Positions 45,515 to 55,046 are shown, numbered from the stretch's first letter. The stretch is DNA of 64,000 nucleotides from Bin55 sp009840545 (GCA_965208815.1 OZ242357.1:1116001-1180000), one strand, 5' to 3'. Translations and numbers: made by a program. The notes: generated from the letters alone by a model not told the origin.

Positions 45515-45679
45515 ATGCGATCTTAGGAAAGCAAAGGAGCAGGAAGTACGAGAGCTTTAGGTGACTGCAGGACTAATGGATAGGCAACGAACTACTTTAG
45601 AAGCAGGGCCGTTAAACCATTTGCGGCATCAGTGGTGATACGCCAAACCGTGACAGTCAGACTTTGTCAGAGTTGACAA

Positions 45680-46111
45680 TCAGATCTCCGTATCGTCCTC
45701 GTCCGTCTCGTTCGCGTCTTCCTCTGGGGTTTCTTCTGGCTCTTCCTCTTTCAGCGTGGCAGAAAAGAACAACTTGCCTTCACCTATAGCGAAGGATCCG
45801 GACATCTTTCCGTTCTCAACGGTTCCTGAGTACAACACCTTGTAATCGCTTTTAGCATCTTCTCTCGTGATTGAAAAGGAGAACTCTTTCCCGTCTACCT
45901 CCACTGATTCTGCTTTCAATTCGTCTTTGAGAGTGGTCACCGTTGCGGAGTAGTTGCCATCGTCATCGACGGCGAGCGTCATGCTCCACCTAGCATCTTC
46001 ATTTGAACCGTCTTCGTCTTGATCGAGTACGTAAGTACCGGCAATATCCCCGAAGACTGTTGTGGACGTGACAAGCGCAACCGAAGCCAACAATAACTTT
46101 AATTTATGCAC
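45680..46111 (-). CDS. Small secreted beta-rich protein, unknown
   Basis: A 143-residue protein starting at GTG with a strong AAGGAGG site. It has a signal peptide cleaved near VFG/DI, then alternating strands (GTYVLDQDEDG, WSMTLAVDDDGNYSATVTT, FSFSITREDAKSDYKVLYSGTV, SGSFAIGEGKLFFSATL) that suggest a small lipocalin-like barrel, and an acidic glutamate-rich tail. No family is recognised. It is a stand-alone gene with its own terminator. Confidence 0.6.
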   Translation of the reverse strand: MHKLKLLLASVALVTSTTVFGDIAGTYVLDQDEDGSNEDARWSMTLAVDDDGNYSATVTTLKDELKAESVEVDGKEFSFSITREDAKSDYKVLYSGTVENGKMSGSFAIGEGKLFFSATLKEEEPEETPEEDANETDEDDTEI

Positions 46112-46278
46112 TCTGGACCTCCTTCAGGTCACAGTTGGTTTCGTCCAATGAGATCCCCGCAAGTTATTTGACCTATACGACAGTAGGGATTCAAGGAACC
46201 CAAATCATTGGATCGAGATCCTGTACATTATTTTCTGCAAAAAGAAAAGCGATTTGTTAGGATTGCTCTTTTTTGTGG

Positions 46279-46323
46279 AATGATCGGCGTCCGAACGCAT
46301 CGGGCATTCGGACGCCGATCATT
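46279..46323. repeat. Perfect 17-bp inverted repeat
   Basis: AATGATCGGCGTCCGAA and TTCGGACGCCGATCATT flank an 11-base centre. It lies 26 bases before the start of the IS256-type remnant and could be the 3' terminator of an old neighbour, an IS256 end, or a recombination site. Confidence 0.6.
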
Positions 46324-46348
46324 CGTTGATGTTTGGAGACAAGATCAA

Positions 46349-46462
46349 ATGACTGAGATGGATTGTAATGCAACGGACGAGGAATGTAAGACGGTGGCAC
46401 GCAGCCTTGCAGACGACGGGGAGTTCGTGCGCGCGCTGGTTCAGGACACGCTGAACGCTGTG
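46349..46462 (+). pseudogene. IS256-type transposase N-terminal remnant
   Basis: A 38-codon start reads MTEMDC... then LADDGEFVRALVQDTLNAV, which resembles the first helix of IS256-family transposases. The reading is cut exactly where TGTCA, the probable end of an IS21-type element, begins (46463). Only this fragment remains. The match is short, so the family call is tentative. Confidence 0.45.
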
Positions 46463-46579
46463 TGTCAATGTCAAGAAAAAATGTCACACTTATGGCAATC
46501 TAGACGCTATGTCTTGACTTGCTCGCCCGTAAGATGACGAGAAGCAGCGAGCTTCCAATGAAAACGGAGAACAGGTCAC

Positions 46580-47734
46580 ATGAACGAAGCGGACCAGGAG
46601 CGACCACGACGTCGTTCGCGAACTTTCGTGGGTCTCGATGTGCACAAGACGACGATTGCCGTGGCGGTCGCGGAGCGGGGAGAATCGACCTCGATTCGGG
46701 TGGAGGATCGAGGGGAGATTTCCAATACGACAAAAGCGGTGTCTCGGCTCGTGGAGCGCTTGAAGCGGGACTACGGAACGAATCTTCATTTCGTCTACGA
46801 AGCGGGACCCTGCGGATTTGGTCTCCTGCGACGTCTGCGGACCATGGGATTTCAATGCGACCTCGTCGCGCCGACATCGATACCGAAACGCAGTGGCGAT
46901 CGGGTCAAGACGGACCGTCGCGACGCTCGGGAACTGGCTCGTCTGTCCTCCATGGACTATCTCGAGCCGCTGTGGGTTCCCGATCCCGCGCAGGAGGCCA
47001 TAAGAGATCTGGTTCGATTGCGCATGGACTTGAAGGAGGAAGTGAAACGCCAGCGCCAGCGTCTCTCTCATTTCCTGCTGCGTCAGGAGCGCGTGTGGAG
47101 CGCCACGTCCTACACGATGAAGCATCGATCCTGGATGAGAGACCTCAAGTTCGAGCAGCGGGCGCATCAACTGACACTGAGCGGTCTGCTGAACGCGCTG
47201 GAGGATCTGGAAAGGCGTCAGAAGGAGGTCGAGGAGGACATCGTTCGCGAGACGACGACCTGGAAGCTCGGTCCGCTGGTGGGATCCTTGAGAGCTCTTC
47301 GCGGAGTGGATCACCTCTCGGCGGTGACGCTGCTCGCGGAACTCGGCGACCTGCGAAGATTCGGTTCGGCTCGACATTTCATGGCCTATCTGGGGCTAGT
47401 TCCCAGCGAGCACAGCAGCGGAGGGAGACGTCGCCGGGGAGCCATCACGAAGACGGGCAACCGGACAGCTCGACGACTCTTGGTGGAGGGTGCGTGGACC
47501 TATCGGTTTCCCGCTCGCGAGACGATGCACATGCAGCGCAAGTCGGCGGAAGCGTCGACCTACGCCAAGGACCGATCCTGGGCGGCACAGCGACGACTGT
47601 GCCATCGCTACCATGCCATGCAGCGAAAGGGCAAGAACGTCAAGACCGTGGTCACGGCGATTGCACGCGAGCTCGCCGGCTACGTGTGGGACATTGCGTG
47701 CCACGAAATGCCGCTTGCGGTGTCGAACGACTAA
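46580..47734 (+). CDS. IS110-family transposase (DEDD recombinase)
   Basis: A 384-residue protein. The N-terminal RuvC-like DEDD domain shows FVGLDVHKTTIAVAV (first D), FVYEAGPCGFGLLRRL (E), and KTDRRDARELARL (D residues). The C-terminal transposase_20 domain has LGPLVGSLRALRGVDHLSAV and FMAYLGLVPSEHSSGGRRRR with the catalytic-serine region of IS110 enzymes. It uses an element-encoded guide RNA to choose the target and cuts without making standard target duplications. GC-rich relative to neighbours. Start ATG; AGGTCAC precedes it, so initiation looks weak. Confidence 0.93.
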   Translation: MNEADQERPRRRSRTFVGLDVHKTTIAVAVAERGESTSIRVEDRGEISNTTKAVSRLVERLKRDYGTNLHFVYEAGPCGFGLLRRLRTMGFQCDLVAPTSIPKRSGDRVKTDRRDARELARLSSMDYLEPLWVPDPAQEAIRDLVRLRMDLKEEVKRQRQRLSHFLLRQERVWSATSYTMKHRSWMRDLKFEQRAHQLTLSGLLNALEDLERRQKEVEEDIVRETTTWKLGPLVGSLRALRGVDHLSAVTLLAELGDLRRFGSARHFMAYLGLVPSEHSSGGRRRRGAITKTGNRTARRLLVEGAWTYRFPARETMHMQRKSAEASTYAKDRSWAAQRRLCHRYHAMQRKGKNVKTVVTAIARELAGYVWDIACHEMPLAVSND

Positions 47735-47988
47735 ACAATCAAACGGAGAGGAAAGGAACGGCCGGAACCATGCGGGAATCCTCGATACATTTTTGTGGCG
47801 CGCCGTCCTCGCGACGTTGCGGACCCACGAACTTAGACGGAGGCAAGCCCATGAAGCAACACCATTCTGTGGTAGCCAACCCACGTATAGCAGAGTCGGA
47901 CATGGTCCATTTCAATCCGCGCCGTTCCTTTCTTCAATGTTTGCAGAGAGAACAAACCAATCTACAATTTTGGGAGTGGTCGAGCATG
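47735..47988 (+). ncRNA. Candidate guide-RNA region of the IS110-type element
   Basis: The only long non-coding part inside the element. It contains short complementary stretches (for example GGCGCGCC at 47795-47802) and no credible gene. IS1111-type elements encode their seek/bridge RNA here. The exact RNA ends and guide loops cannot be set from sequence alone. Confidence 0.35.
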
Positions 47989-48051
47989 GTCAAGACATAG
48001 CAAAATGTCACACTTTTGGCAACTTCAGGGGCTAGCCCCTGAAAAAATTTT

Positions 48052-48292
48052 TTATTCGTTTTCCTGCCTTTCGATCAGCTCCTTGCGTTTCGCCCGATAG
48101 CCCCGCATGCGCTAGCTCGACCCCTGGATGTTCACCACGTGGCAGTGGTGCAGCAGACGGTCCAGCATCGCCGTGGCCATGACGTCGTCGCCCAGAACGG
48201 CTCCCCATTCCTCGAACCCCTTGTTGGTCGTCAGGATCGTCGAAGCGCGCTCGTGGCGCGCATTGACCAGCTGGAAGAACAACCGGCCCCAT
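48052..48292 (-). pseudogene. IstB (IS21 helper ATPase) C-terminal fragment
   Basis: The minus-strand frame reads WGRLFFQLVNARHERASTIL then TTNKGFEEWGAVLGDDVMAT, followed by MLDRLLHHCHVVNIQG, the C-terminal third of IstB, the AAA+ protein that delivers target DNA to the IS21 transposase. A TAG at 48112-48114 replaces a tyrosine codon (GSS-stop-RMRGYRAKR). Walker motifs and everything upstream are missing. Confidence 0.85.
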
Positions 48293-48807
48293 CCTCGGTC
48301 AGCAGGAGTGTCAGGAATTCCGTGTATATCCCCTTTCCGACCCGGTCGACACGATGGTAGCCTCTCGCTCCTGTTTCATGACATCTCCCCAAATGCAACA
48401 AAGCAAATTTCAAAGCATGTCTCTGAACCGCACTCGCGAGCTGACTCTCGACGTACTGGTTTGAGAGTAAGCGCGAGGGGGAATCGAGAGGATGCCTATA
48501 TGCATTGAACGCCAGGAGGAGTCGCTTACTGGATAGGACGAATTCGGAATTCCATACAATGTCTGTTGGTTACACGAGAAACTGAAAAAGGGTCAAGTCT
48601 GGATCAACTAATTTCAATAGTGCTTTCACATCGACTGCACCATGTTTGCATTATGATTAAAGAGAGTACCGACAAATTGGTCAGTGTCAGGAAATGCCGA
48701 TAGCACAATCCTATCCCACGGGAGCAGTCTTCCGCAGTAATATTGGGGTGTGTTGTCTTTCATAGCAACTTGCTGACCTGAAATTACAAAGTTTAGAGAG
48801 AGGAACA
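48293..48807. other. Gene-free stretch after the IS nest
   Basis: About 515 bases. No frame with a credible start was found. The last 100 bases are AT-rich and should hold the promoter of the 48808 gene; GAGAGAGGA lies 5 bases before its ATG. Confidence 0.4.
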
Positions 48808-49407
48808 ATGCGTAGATTTTTCAAGATGCTCGCGGCAATATTTGCATGCATATGTCTGACACTGACCACACCGCTCCATTCAACGGTAGAATGGAAAGAG
48901 TGGGGAAGATGTGAAGTAGACTACACTGGGCTATTGCCAGATTGTATAGAAGCACTTATCGATTCGTATTTTGAACGAGGAAAAGAGCTTGAACATCATG
49001 ACGTATTTATTCAAACATTTGACAGTCCTGATGACGATTTACAGAATAGAGCAGAGATTAAGGGTTTCTTTGCGACAGGGGAAGACCATGCCAAATGGGC
49101 AGCATCTATGTCGGCATGGTTTGTTCTTGGAGTAGTAGTATGGGTCGAGGGGGAAATGAAGGAAACTGAGAGTCGAGAACATTGCTACAAATTTGGCACT
49201 GGCTGGTCGAATGAATCCAAATATAAGGATATGAAAGCTAGATACGATACAAACTGGACTAAGTTTCATCTGTTTGTCCGCAATTGTCAAGTCTGGACGC
49301 ACTGGGTTATCACGAAGGTATATCTTGATAGACGGGCGAATATTGATGATCCATTAGATGGACATCAGAGGCGTGATAATCGCTTCGGCATCAAGATCGT
49401 CAAATAA
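48808..49407 (+). CDS. Secreted protein, unknown function
   Basis: A 199-residue protein with a signal peptide (cleavage near residues 25-27) and a soluble part rich in tryptophan and acidic residues, with four cysteines after the signal that could form two disulfides. No family is recognised. A GAGAGAGGA site precedes the ATG. It is followed after 24 bases by another secreted protein gene with its own ribosome-binding site, so the two may form an operon. The region is more AT-rich than the IS DNA on its left. Confidence 0.65.
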   Translation: MRRFFKMLAAIFACICLTLTTPLHSTVEWKEWGRCEVDYTGLLPDCIEALIDSYFERGKELEHHDVFIQTFDSPDDDLQNRAEIKGFFATGEDHAKWAASMSAWFVLGVVVWVEGEMKETESREHCYKFGTGWSNESKYKDMKARYDTNWTKFHLFVRNCQVWTHWVITKVYLDRRANIDDPLDGHQRRDNRFGIKIVK

Positions 49408-49431
49408 ATAAACAAGAATTGGAGAAACGCA

Positions 49432-50391
49432 ATGAGGAAGTTATTGCTAGCAATATCCATAGGGTTTGTATCGCTTGCTATGGGCGAAGAAAACGAGGCA
49501 CCGGAACTTTCGGGATTGGAGCTTTACTCCTGGCTGGAGAAGAAGGGAATGTTCGATGAGAGCGTTTCCAATGGAACCATCCACGAATTGATCCTTGACG
49601 GGATCCATCACGAAAATGAGGAAATCGTCGACTACACTATTGGCGCAATCGGCTGGTATTCTGGTCGCGCGGCATACGCCCGCTTGTCTAAGTCCAATCC
49701 GCTTCCTGATCGGAGACTACAGGACATTCCTGGTCTGTACGATTTTCTTGTTGAGATGTGGGAGAGCGAGTTTGCAAAATCGGGAGGCGTACTTCCAGAA
49801 GCAGAGTTTGCGATTGAAAGTGCTCTGCCGGATGACTACGATGAGGCAGACTTCGAGGAGGCAATGGCGAAGGTCAAGGTCAGTCCTAGTCCCTCTTGGA
49901 TAGCGATCCCGTTTATGCTTCCAAACATTTTTGTTCAGGACTCATACATACACGAGCTGATTTGGGATCAGCTGTACGATCCAAGGGATCCGCAAAGGCT
50001 CTTGAGAGCGCTTCATGCGGGAGAGTATGAAACACCTCAAGCCGAGGCCTTTCGGATAGGTATATTGAAGGATCCCCAAAGTCGCTGGTTTGATACTAAA
50101 TTAGCGGCCGAGGGATTGGGTCGATTTCAGTCAGAGAAAGGCTTGGAGGCACTGGTTGATCGATTAAAGAATCCCAAGTCCGAATACGGATTGCCCTTCA
50201 TCGATATAGTCGAGGCTATTATCGCTTACGGAGACGGTGCTGTCCCACATGCCAAACTGTTGCGTGATAGCTTGGACCGGTTCCCCATAATTAAAGCAGA
50301 TGAGGAACGCTTGGAGACTGCCGTGAAACGTCTTGACTACTGGGAAAGTCGAAGCGAAGCGATGAATAGCTTCAAAGAAGTCGACAACTAG
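49432..50391 (+). CDS. Secreted HEAT-like repeat protein, unknown
   Basis: A 319-residue protein with a signal peptide (about residues 1-18) and a helical body. The part GRFQSEKGLEALVDRLKNPK followed by PFIDIVEAIIAYGDGAVPH has the HEAT/armadillo look, with two more weakly similar helices before it. No catalytic motif is seen. GGAG precedes the ATG. Directly downstream begins a zone of IS remnants. It is not obviously a member of the larger helical-repeat family nearby. Confidence 0.65.
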   Translation: MRKLLLAISIGFVSLAMGEENEAPELSGLELYSWLEKKGMFDESVSNGTIHELILDGIHHENEEIVDYTIGAIGWYSGRAAYARLSKSNPLPDRRLQDIPGLYDFLVEMWESEFAKSGGVLPEAEFAIESALPDDYDEADFEEAMAKVKVSPSPSWIAIPFMLPNIFVQDSYIHELIWDQLYDPRDPQRLLRALHAGEYETPQAEAFRIGILKDPQSRWFDTKLAAEGLGRFQSEKGLEALVDRLKNPKSEYGLPFIDIVEAIIAYGDGAVPHAKLLRDSLDRFPIIKADEERLETAVKRLDYWESRSEAMNSFKEVDN

Positions 50392-50437
50392 CAGTAGAGA
50401 CTCTGTTGTGGGTAGGAGAGATTCTCGACGTGCTTGC

Positions 50438-50455
50438 CCTTGATATCCGGTTAAG
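50438..50455. repeat. 18-base repeat shared with 62723-62740
   Basis: CCTTGATATCCGGTTAAG occurs perfectly at both places, same strand, each time in IS debris: here 100 bases left of an IS5 fragment, there after a truncated IS1111-type gene. It is probably the end of a common IS, left behind as a scar. Confidence 0.6.
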
Positions 50456-50558
50456 GTCTGCGGAGGTTGGATTCTAGATCATTCCCTCCAACACCCGATA
50501 GTTTTCGCTCTTGAAGGGGACGATGATGCCGCCAGGTTAGCCGAATTGTTAGTTCGAC

Positions 50559-51050
50559 TCATGCACGGAAAATCTGGCACTCCCCGATCGTTCGCTGGGA
50601 GTCGGGATCGACGCCGACCAGGAAGCGGATGCGCCGGGCGATCGCCTCCATCTCCTCGAACACCTGGTCCATGACGCCCCGCCTAACCAGAGCCTTGCGG
50701 TACTTGTGGATGGTCTTGGAGTCCGGACCCGTGACCGGACTCAGTCCCAGAAACCGCACCACCCGCGCGTGATGGCGGCACAGATCCTCCAGCGTCTCGT
50801 CCGAAAGATCGCCCTTGGTCTTGCCCACGACCAGAACCTTGAACATCGAAACCGCATCCCACGAGGGACGACCCGGCCTCGCGTCGTGGCGCGTCCACGG
50901 CCACGCCCTATCCGGGGTCTCCCGGAACCGCTCCCAGTCGAACAGACAATCCATCTTCTCCAGATGCGTGTCCTTCGAACGCTCCAGCGAGGCAAACATG
51001 GACGAGTCGGGAAGCAGGTCGGCTTCGGAAGGTCGAACGGTGCGTGTCAT
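50559..51050 (-). pseudogene. IS5-family transposase N-terminal fragment
   Basis: A 163-residue fragment beginning MTRTVRPSEADLLPDSSMFA, with WDAVSMFKVLVVGKTKGDLS then LEDLCRHHARVVRFLGLS and PDSKTIHKYRKAL, the IS5-type N-terminal region. The whole catalytic DDE part is absent: after LVGVDP the reading becomes unrelated and stops. Its insertion removed the 5' part of the helical-repeat gene that follows on the other strand. Confidence 0.85.
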
Positions 51051-51157
51051 GCGAGAAAAGCAACGGTAGTTTGGAACAACCCCTATGTTAGCCCCAAAAT
51101 GTTGCGTTCCTGCTGCAACACCGCAGACAATCGACAAAATCGTCAATTAATAGACGT

Positions 51158-52594
51158 GCCCTTAAGTCCCCAAGAAGCCCGTCGTCATCTGGAGCAGGTG
51201 GATTGGCAACATCGCGACGCGATTTGGCACGCGTCTTCGCTGAGTGGTCCATTTCCGATCTGGATACAGCGGTTGCTTCCATTGGCAAACTTGACAACAA
51301 GCTTCAGAAAGTAGCTTTGGAGTCGCTTCTTTCGACTAGAGATGATCTATCGGATTCGCATTGGCAAGATCTCGCTCGCAGCTTTGAGGCGGAAGATCTG
51401 GCAGATAGGTTGATCAATGAGTCTCGGACTTTTGGTTTTCTCGAAGATCCGGAAGCGGCATGGAATGCGCTGACTGGCGATGGATTCGACTTAGTGTCTC
51501 AGCTCGATTTAGCTACTGGTATTGCGACGCAGTGGATGGAACAAAGTGGATTTGGGGTGTTGCCTCTAGTATTGGAATCAATAGCTGGCAAATCTGGTTA
51601 CAACATCCTCCTAGAGAAGCTCATTGACAGTGCAACGGAATCCAACCCGCAGGGACTTCTTGATTTTGCTCTTGGATTGGATGACAGCCACCGAGTAACT
51701 GTGCACGGTCGTATTACGTACGCATGGGGACGCAGGGACCCTTTCGCTGCAGTACAAGCTGTACTTGCATCGAAGCAAGATGTCCAAATGAGAGTTAATC
51801 TGCAGATGGTTCTGCGTCTATGGGCACTGTCCAATCCACAGGAAATGTTTGAAAAGCGCTCTTACATGCCGCGGCCCGTGCAAATAGAGGGACTTGGCTA
51901 TGCACTAACGGAGATTGCCAAGACAGACCCAGATCAAGCATTGCAACAATTAACAAACTTGAAAGGCGAATTTGACGACACCTCGACGTTGTCAAAGTCT
52001 TTGGTGAACGGGTGGGCTGAAGAAGATCCGCGTGCAGCACTGGAGTGGGTAACTTCCAACTCTTCGGAACTCGGTTCAGGTTTTTTGTACCTGATGTCTG
52101 ATGTCTTGGCCAAACTAGTTCAATCCAATCCACAAGAAGCGTTCTCCATAGCAGTGAGTCAACCTCCACTTCCCTATGGAGAGGGGATCGAAGTGAGGCT
52201 GATTCGAGAATTCACTCGATTCGACTTGGAAACAGCTATCGATCTTCTGCCGCAGGTGAGAGAAGAATTCAGACAGAGTGTCTACTACCACATGAGCTAC
52301 ACGTTTGCAGAGAGGGGCCAGTCGAGACGCGCGTTAGAGCTTGTGGATAACTTACCTGAATCTGAGCAAGAACTTTACTACGACCGTGTCCTATCTTCGT
52401 GGGCTAGATATGGCACGGAGGACCTGTTTCAAGAAATCGAGAATCTTTCAAGTGAAGACCTCAAGTCGTTGGCAGCCTACCACCTCGCACGGTTTCATGG
52501 AAGTACTCCAGTGCTGACCAAGGAACGATTGGACCACGCCAAAACACTCATGAAAGAAAGGGAACTTGAACGTCTCAAACAATGGCAAGACTAG
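51158..52594 (+). pseudogene. Helical-repeat protein, copy 2: truncated and frameshifted
   Basis: The sequence matches the neighbouring copy at 52943-54796 throughout: LSPQEARRHLEQVDWQHRDA here versus DPQEALGHVEEVDWQHRDA there. One base is missing near 51222-51232 (GCGATTTGGC versus GCGATATTGGC), so the first 21 or so codons lie out of frame with the remaining 463-codon frame. The signal/anchor part and roughly 140 residues are gone, replaced by IS5 DNA. The rest of the frame is open. It is a tandem duplicate inactivated by an IS. Confidence 0.8.
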
Positions 52595-52942
52595 ATGTCG
52601 TTGGCTAGATATTTTCCGAATTACACGACAGTGGGAGCCTTGTGCCTGAATTGGACGATTCGGGTCTTAGCCAACCGGACACGGTTCTTCCCTAATGAAT
52701 AGTGGCCACTTCTGTTTATAGGCAGCATTCTGCCAGAATCTCGCCCGAGGCATGGAGCTAGTTCGCACATTCCTCAGTACTTATCCAATTCTGTACCTTT
52801 GTTGCTTCGCAATTGGTGTATGCCCATGTTGTTCAAGCCAGGTCTGCTTGATCAAGTAGTGAAATTCAACGATCACATGTTCAAAGGAGTGTTGTTTAAT
52901 ACATGCACCGAGTTCTTGTTCATCGATTGGGGAACTTAGTTC
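52595..52942. other. Gene-free stretch between tandem copies
   Basis: About 350 bases without a credible gene. It must hold the promoter of the intact copy 3, whose GTG start has only a weak site (GGGGAAC) upstream. Confidence 0.4.
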
Positions 52943-54796
52943 GTGCGATTGCCTCGAAATTTTGGTCTCTTGATACTTGGAGCGCTAGTTGGCGGGATTT
53001 TGGTTGCAACTGTATTGTTTTCTGTCCAGTGGCTTTTCCCGGGAGACAAAACCGTTCCAACTAAGCAAATCACATCAAATACGGGTCGGATCGAACAATT
53101 AGGGCATGCTGACCAATTTGGAAACGGCGACACCATTCGGAACGGTGACTACTCTAAGCTGGTAAGTGAAGCTTGGGACTTCGAAGGAACTATCGCTCTG
53201 TATCAAGCTCTATCTCGTGTCGACCAAGAGGGACTGACGAAACTACTGGAGCAATCTAGGAAAATTCCCTCACCCACTCTTCGACTCAATGTTCAGGATG
53301 CGATCTTCCAACGATTTGCATTCCTAGATCCTCAGGAAGCTCTTGGCCATGTTGAGGAAGTGGATTGGCAACATCGTGATGCGATATTGGCGCGCGTGTT
53401 CGCGGAGTGGTCCATCTCCAATCTGGATGCAGCGACGGCATCCGCGGACACCTTAGATAACAAGCAACAGATGGTTGCATTGAAATCGGTACTTCAGACT
53501 AGGTACGACCTGTCGGTCGCGAAGCGACACGATCTCGTTCGCAGCCTTGAGACTGAAGAATTAGCCGCTATGTTGTTGAACGAATACCAAACACTAGAGT
53601 TTCCCGACAATCCAGAAGCAGCTTGGAATTCGATAACTAGTGATGGGTTTGACCTGTTGTCTCAGATCGATTTAGCCACTAGCATTGCGGAGCAATGGAT
53701 GGAGCAAAGTGGATTCGAAGTGTTGCCCCAAATCATGGAGTCTATAGCAGGCGACCCGGGTTACGACATTTTTCTGGCAGGATTCATACACAACGCAACA
53801 CTGTCCAATCCTCAAGAACTTTTTGATTTTGCGCTTGAACTAGACGAAGGCACCCGAGAGGATGTGTTAAGTCGCATTTCTCATGCATGGGGTCGAATGG
53901 ATCCGTTTGCAGCAGTACAAGCCGTGATTGCTTCGAAGCAGAATGCCCACTACAAGAGCGCTAGTCTCCAAGCGATTCTGCGTCAATGGGCAAACGCCAA
54001 TCCGCAGGATATCTTCAACAAACGTTCGTTGTTGCCACGGTATGTGCAATTAGAAGGTCTTGGCTATGCACTAGCAGAGATTGCCAAGTCAGATCCACAG
54101 CAAGCCTTGCGACATCTGGAAAGTTTGGAAACCGAATGGGTCGACATATCGATTTTGTCAAATTCACTGGTTAATGGATGGTCTGAAACGGATCCCTATG
54201 GAGCATTGGAGTGGGTAACTTCTAACTCTGACGAACTTGGATCAAGGTTTCGAGACATGTTGTCCGACGTTCTACTAGTACTGGTTCAGTCCAATCCACA
54301 GGAAGCTTTGTCCATAGCACAGAGTCATCCCGCATCACGGAGCAGAGAGGGGATCGAAGTCAGACTGATTCGAGAACTCTCGTACAAGGACTTGAACACT
54401 GCCATAGAATTGCTGCCACAAGTCAGGGACGAGAGTCGGCAGAGTGTATATCGCAATATGAGCTTCACCCTTTGCCGGCAAGGGCAGTCAAAACGTGCGT
54501 TCGGATTGGCGCGTGACCTGCTGGAATCTGAGCGAGAACACTACTTGGAAAGCGTGTTTGTGTACTGGGCTCGGTTTGACGAAGAAGGTTTGTTTCAAGA
54601 GATTGAGAATCTTCCAAGTCAAGAGCTCAAGTCGTTGGCAGCGTACCACCTCATATCAGAAATTGGAGATACCCCAGTGTTGACAAAGGAGCAATTGGAC
54701 CACGCAAAGTCACTCTTGAATGAAAAGGAACTGGGTCGACTGAAAACCTCGCAGGATTTTGAAATTACTCTACAACTCCTTCACCTTTCCGATTGA
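52943..54796 (+). CDS. Membrane-anchored helical-repeat protein, copy 3
   Basis: A 617-residue protein starting at GTG, with one N-terminal membrane helix (about 9-30) and a long periplasmic solenoid of W-x-x-x-D-P-x-x-AL repeats (FAEWSISNLDAATA, HAWGRMDPFAAVQAV, LRQWANANPQDIF, VNGWSETDPYGALEWV). It is the intact tandem relative of the dead copy on its left and a more distant relative of 41980-43881. No enzyme motif is seen. A scaffold or adaptor role in the periplasm is the simplest inference. Confidence 0.75.
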   Translation: MRLPRNFGLLILGALVGGILVATVLFSVQWLFPGDKTVPTKQITSNTGRIEQLGHADQFGNGDTIRNGDYSKLVSEAWDFEGTIALYQALSRVDQEGLTKLLEQSRKIPSPTLRLNVQDAIFQRFAFLDPQEALGHVEEVDWQHRDAILARVFAEWSISNLDAATASADTLDNKQQMVALKSVLQTRYDLSVAKRHDLVRSLETEELAAMLLNEYQTLEFPDNPEAAWNSITSDGFDLLSQIDLATSIAEQWMEQSGFEVLPQIMESIAGDPGYDIFLAGFIHNATLSNPQELFDFALELDEGTREDVLSRISHAWGRMDPFAAVQAVIASKQNAHYKSASLQAILRQWANANPQDIFNKRSLLPRYVQLEGLGYALAEIAKSDPQQALRHLESLETEWVDISILSNSLVNGWSETDPYGALEWVTSNSDELGSRFRDMLSDVLLVLVQSNPQEALSIAQSHPASRSREGIEVRLIRELSYKDLNTAIELLPQVRDESRQSVYRNMSFTLCRQGQSKRAFGLARDLLESEREHYLESVFVYWARFDEEGLFQEIENLPSQELKSLAAYHLISEIGDTPVLTKEQLDHAKSLLNEKELGRLKTSQDFEITLQLLHLSD

Positions 54797-55046
54797 CCTT
54801 GCTAGGAATACCTAGTACTCCGTTTACAATACTCCGTTCTAAACGGGTGTGACTAGGTTTTTCCTCGCAGAGTAGAACCGTTAGCGTGATTTGAAGCGTA
54901 CTTTCAAACTTTCATGCAATCTCTCGCGAACCTCTCTCGAATAGGCCAGATGCGTCATTGATCTTGTTTGCGATCGCATAGAATTCAACGCAGTCAATTC
55001 GGTGCGTAAAGTCCGCTGTTCCCGCAAAAAAAGCTAGGTGTCCCTT

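Larger units (their letters stand above)
46506..48001 (+). mobile_element. IS110-family element (IS1111-like layout)
   Basis: It is bounded by a perfect 13-base inverted repeat, GCTATGTCTTGAC (46506-46518) and GTCAAGACATAGC (47989-48001), around one intact transposase gene. Only about 60 bases lie between the left repeat and the gene, but about 250 lie between the gene and the right repeat. In the IS1111 group of IS110 elements the guide (bridge/seek) RNA comes from that downstream region. The transposase is undamaged, so the element may be active. Confidence 0.75.
46463..48292 (-). mobile_element. IS21-type remnant, interrupted by an IS110-type element
   Basis: The right end of an IS21-like element: an IstB fragment (48052-48292), a 16-base palindrome CAGGGGCTAGCCCCTG (48026-48041), and two 21-base direct repeats with 20 matches (46478-46498 and 48002-48022) of the kind used as repeated transposase-binding sites at IS21 ends. 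The outer end is probably TGTCA at 46463. An IS110-type element sits between the two repeats. The rest of IS21 (IstA and most of IstB) is lost. Confidence 0.55.

Noticed and set aside
46519..48000. 493-codon plus-strand frame across the IS110-type element
   Set aside because: Low-complexity arginine/serine/glycine-rich translation in another frame of the transposase.
51158..51240. Programmed frameshift in helical-repeat copy 2
   Set aside because: The gene has no start, its 5' part is replaced by IS5 DNA, and the intact tandem copy shows the missing base; it is a mutation.
50706..51314. 202-codon plus-strand frame over the IS5 fragment
   Set aside because: Mostly antisense to the IS5 transposase; only its last part (from about 51158) is meaningful and belongs to helical-repeat copy 2.
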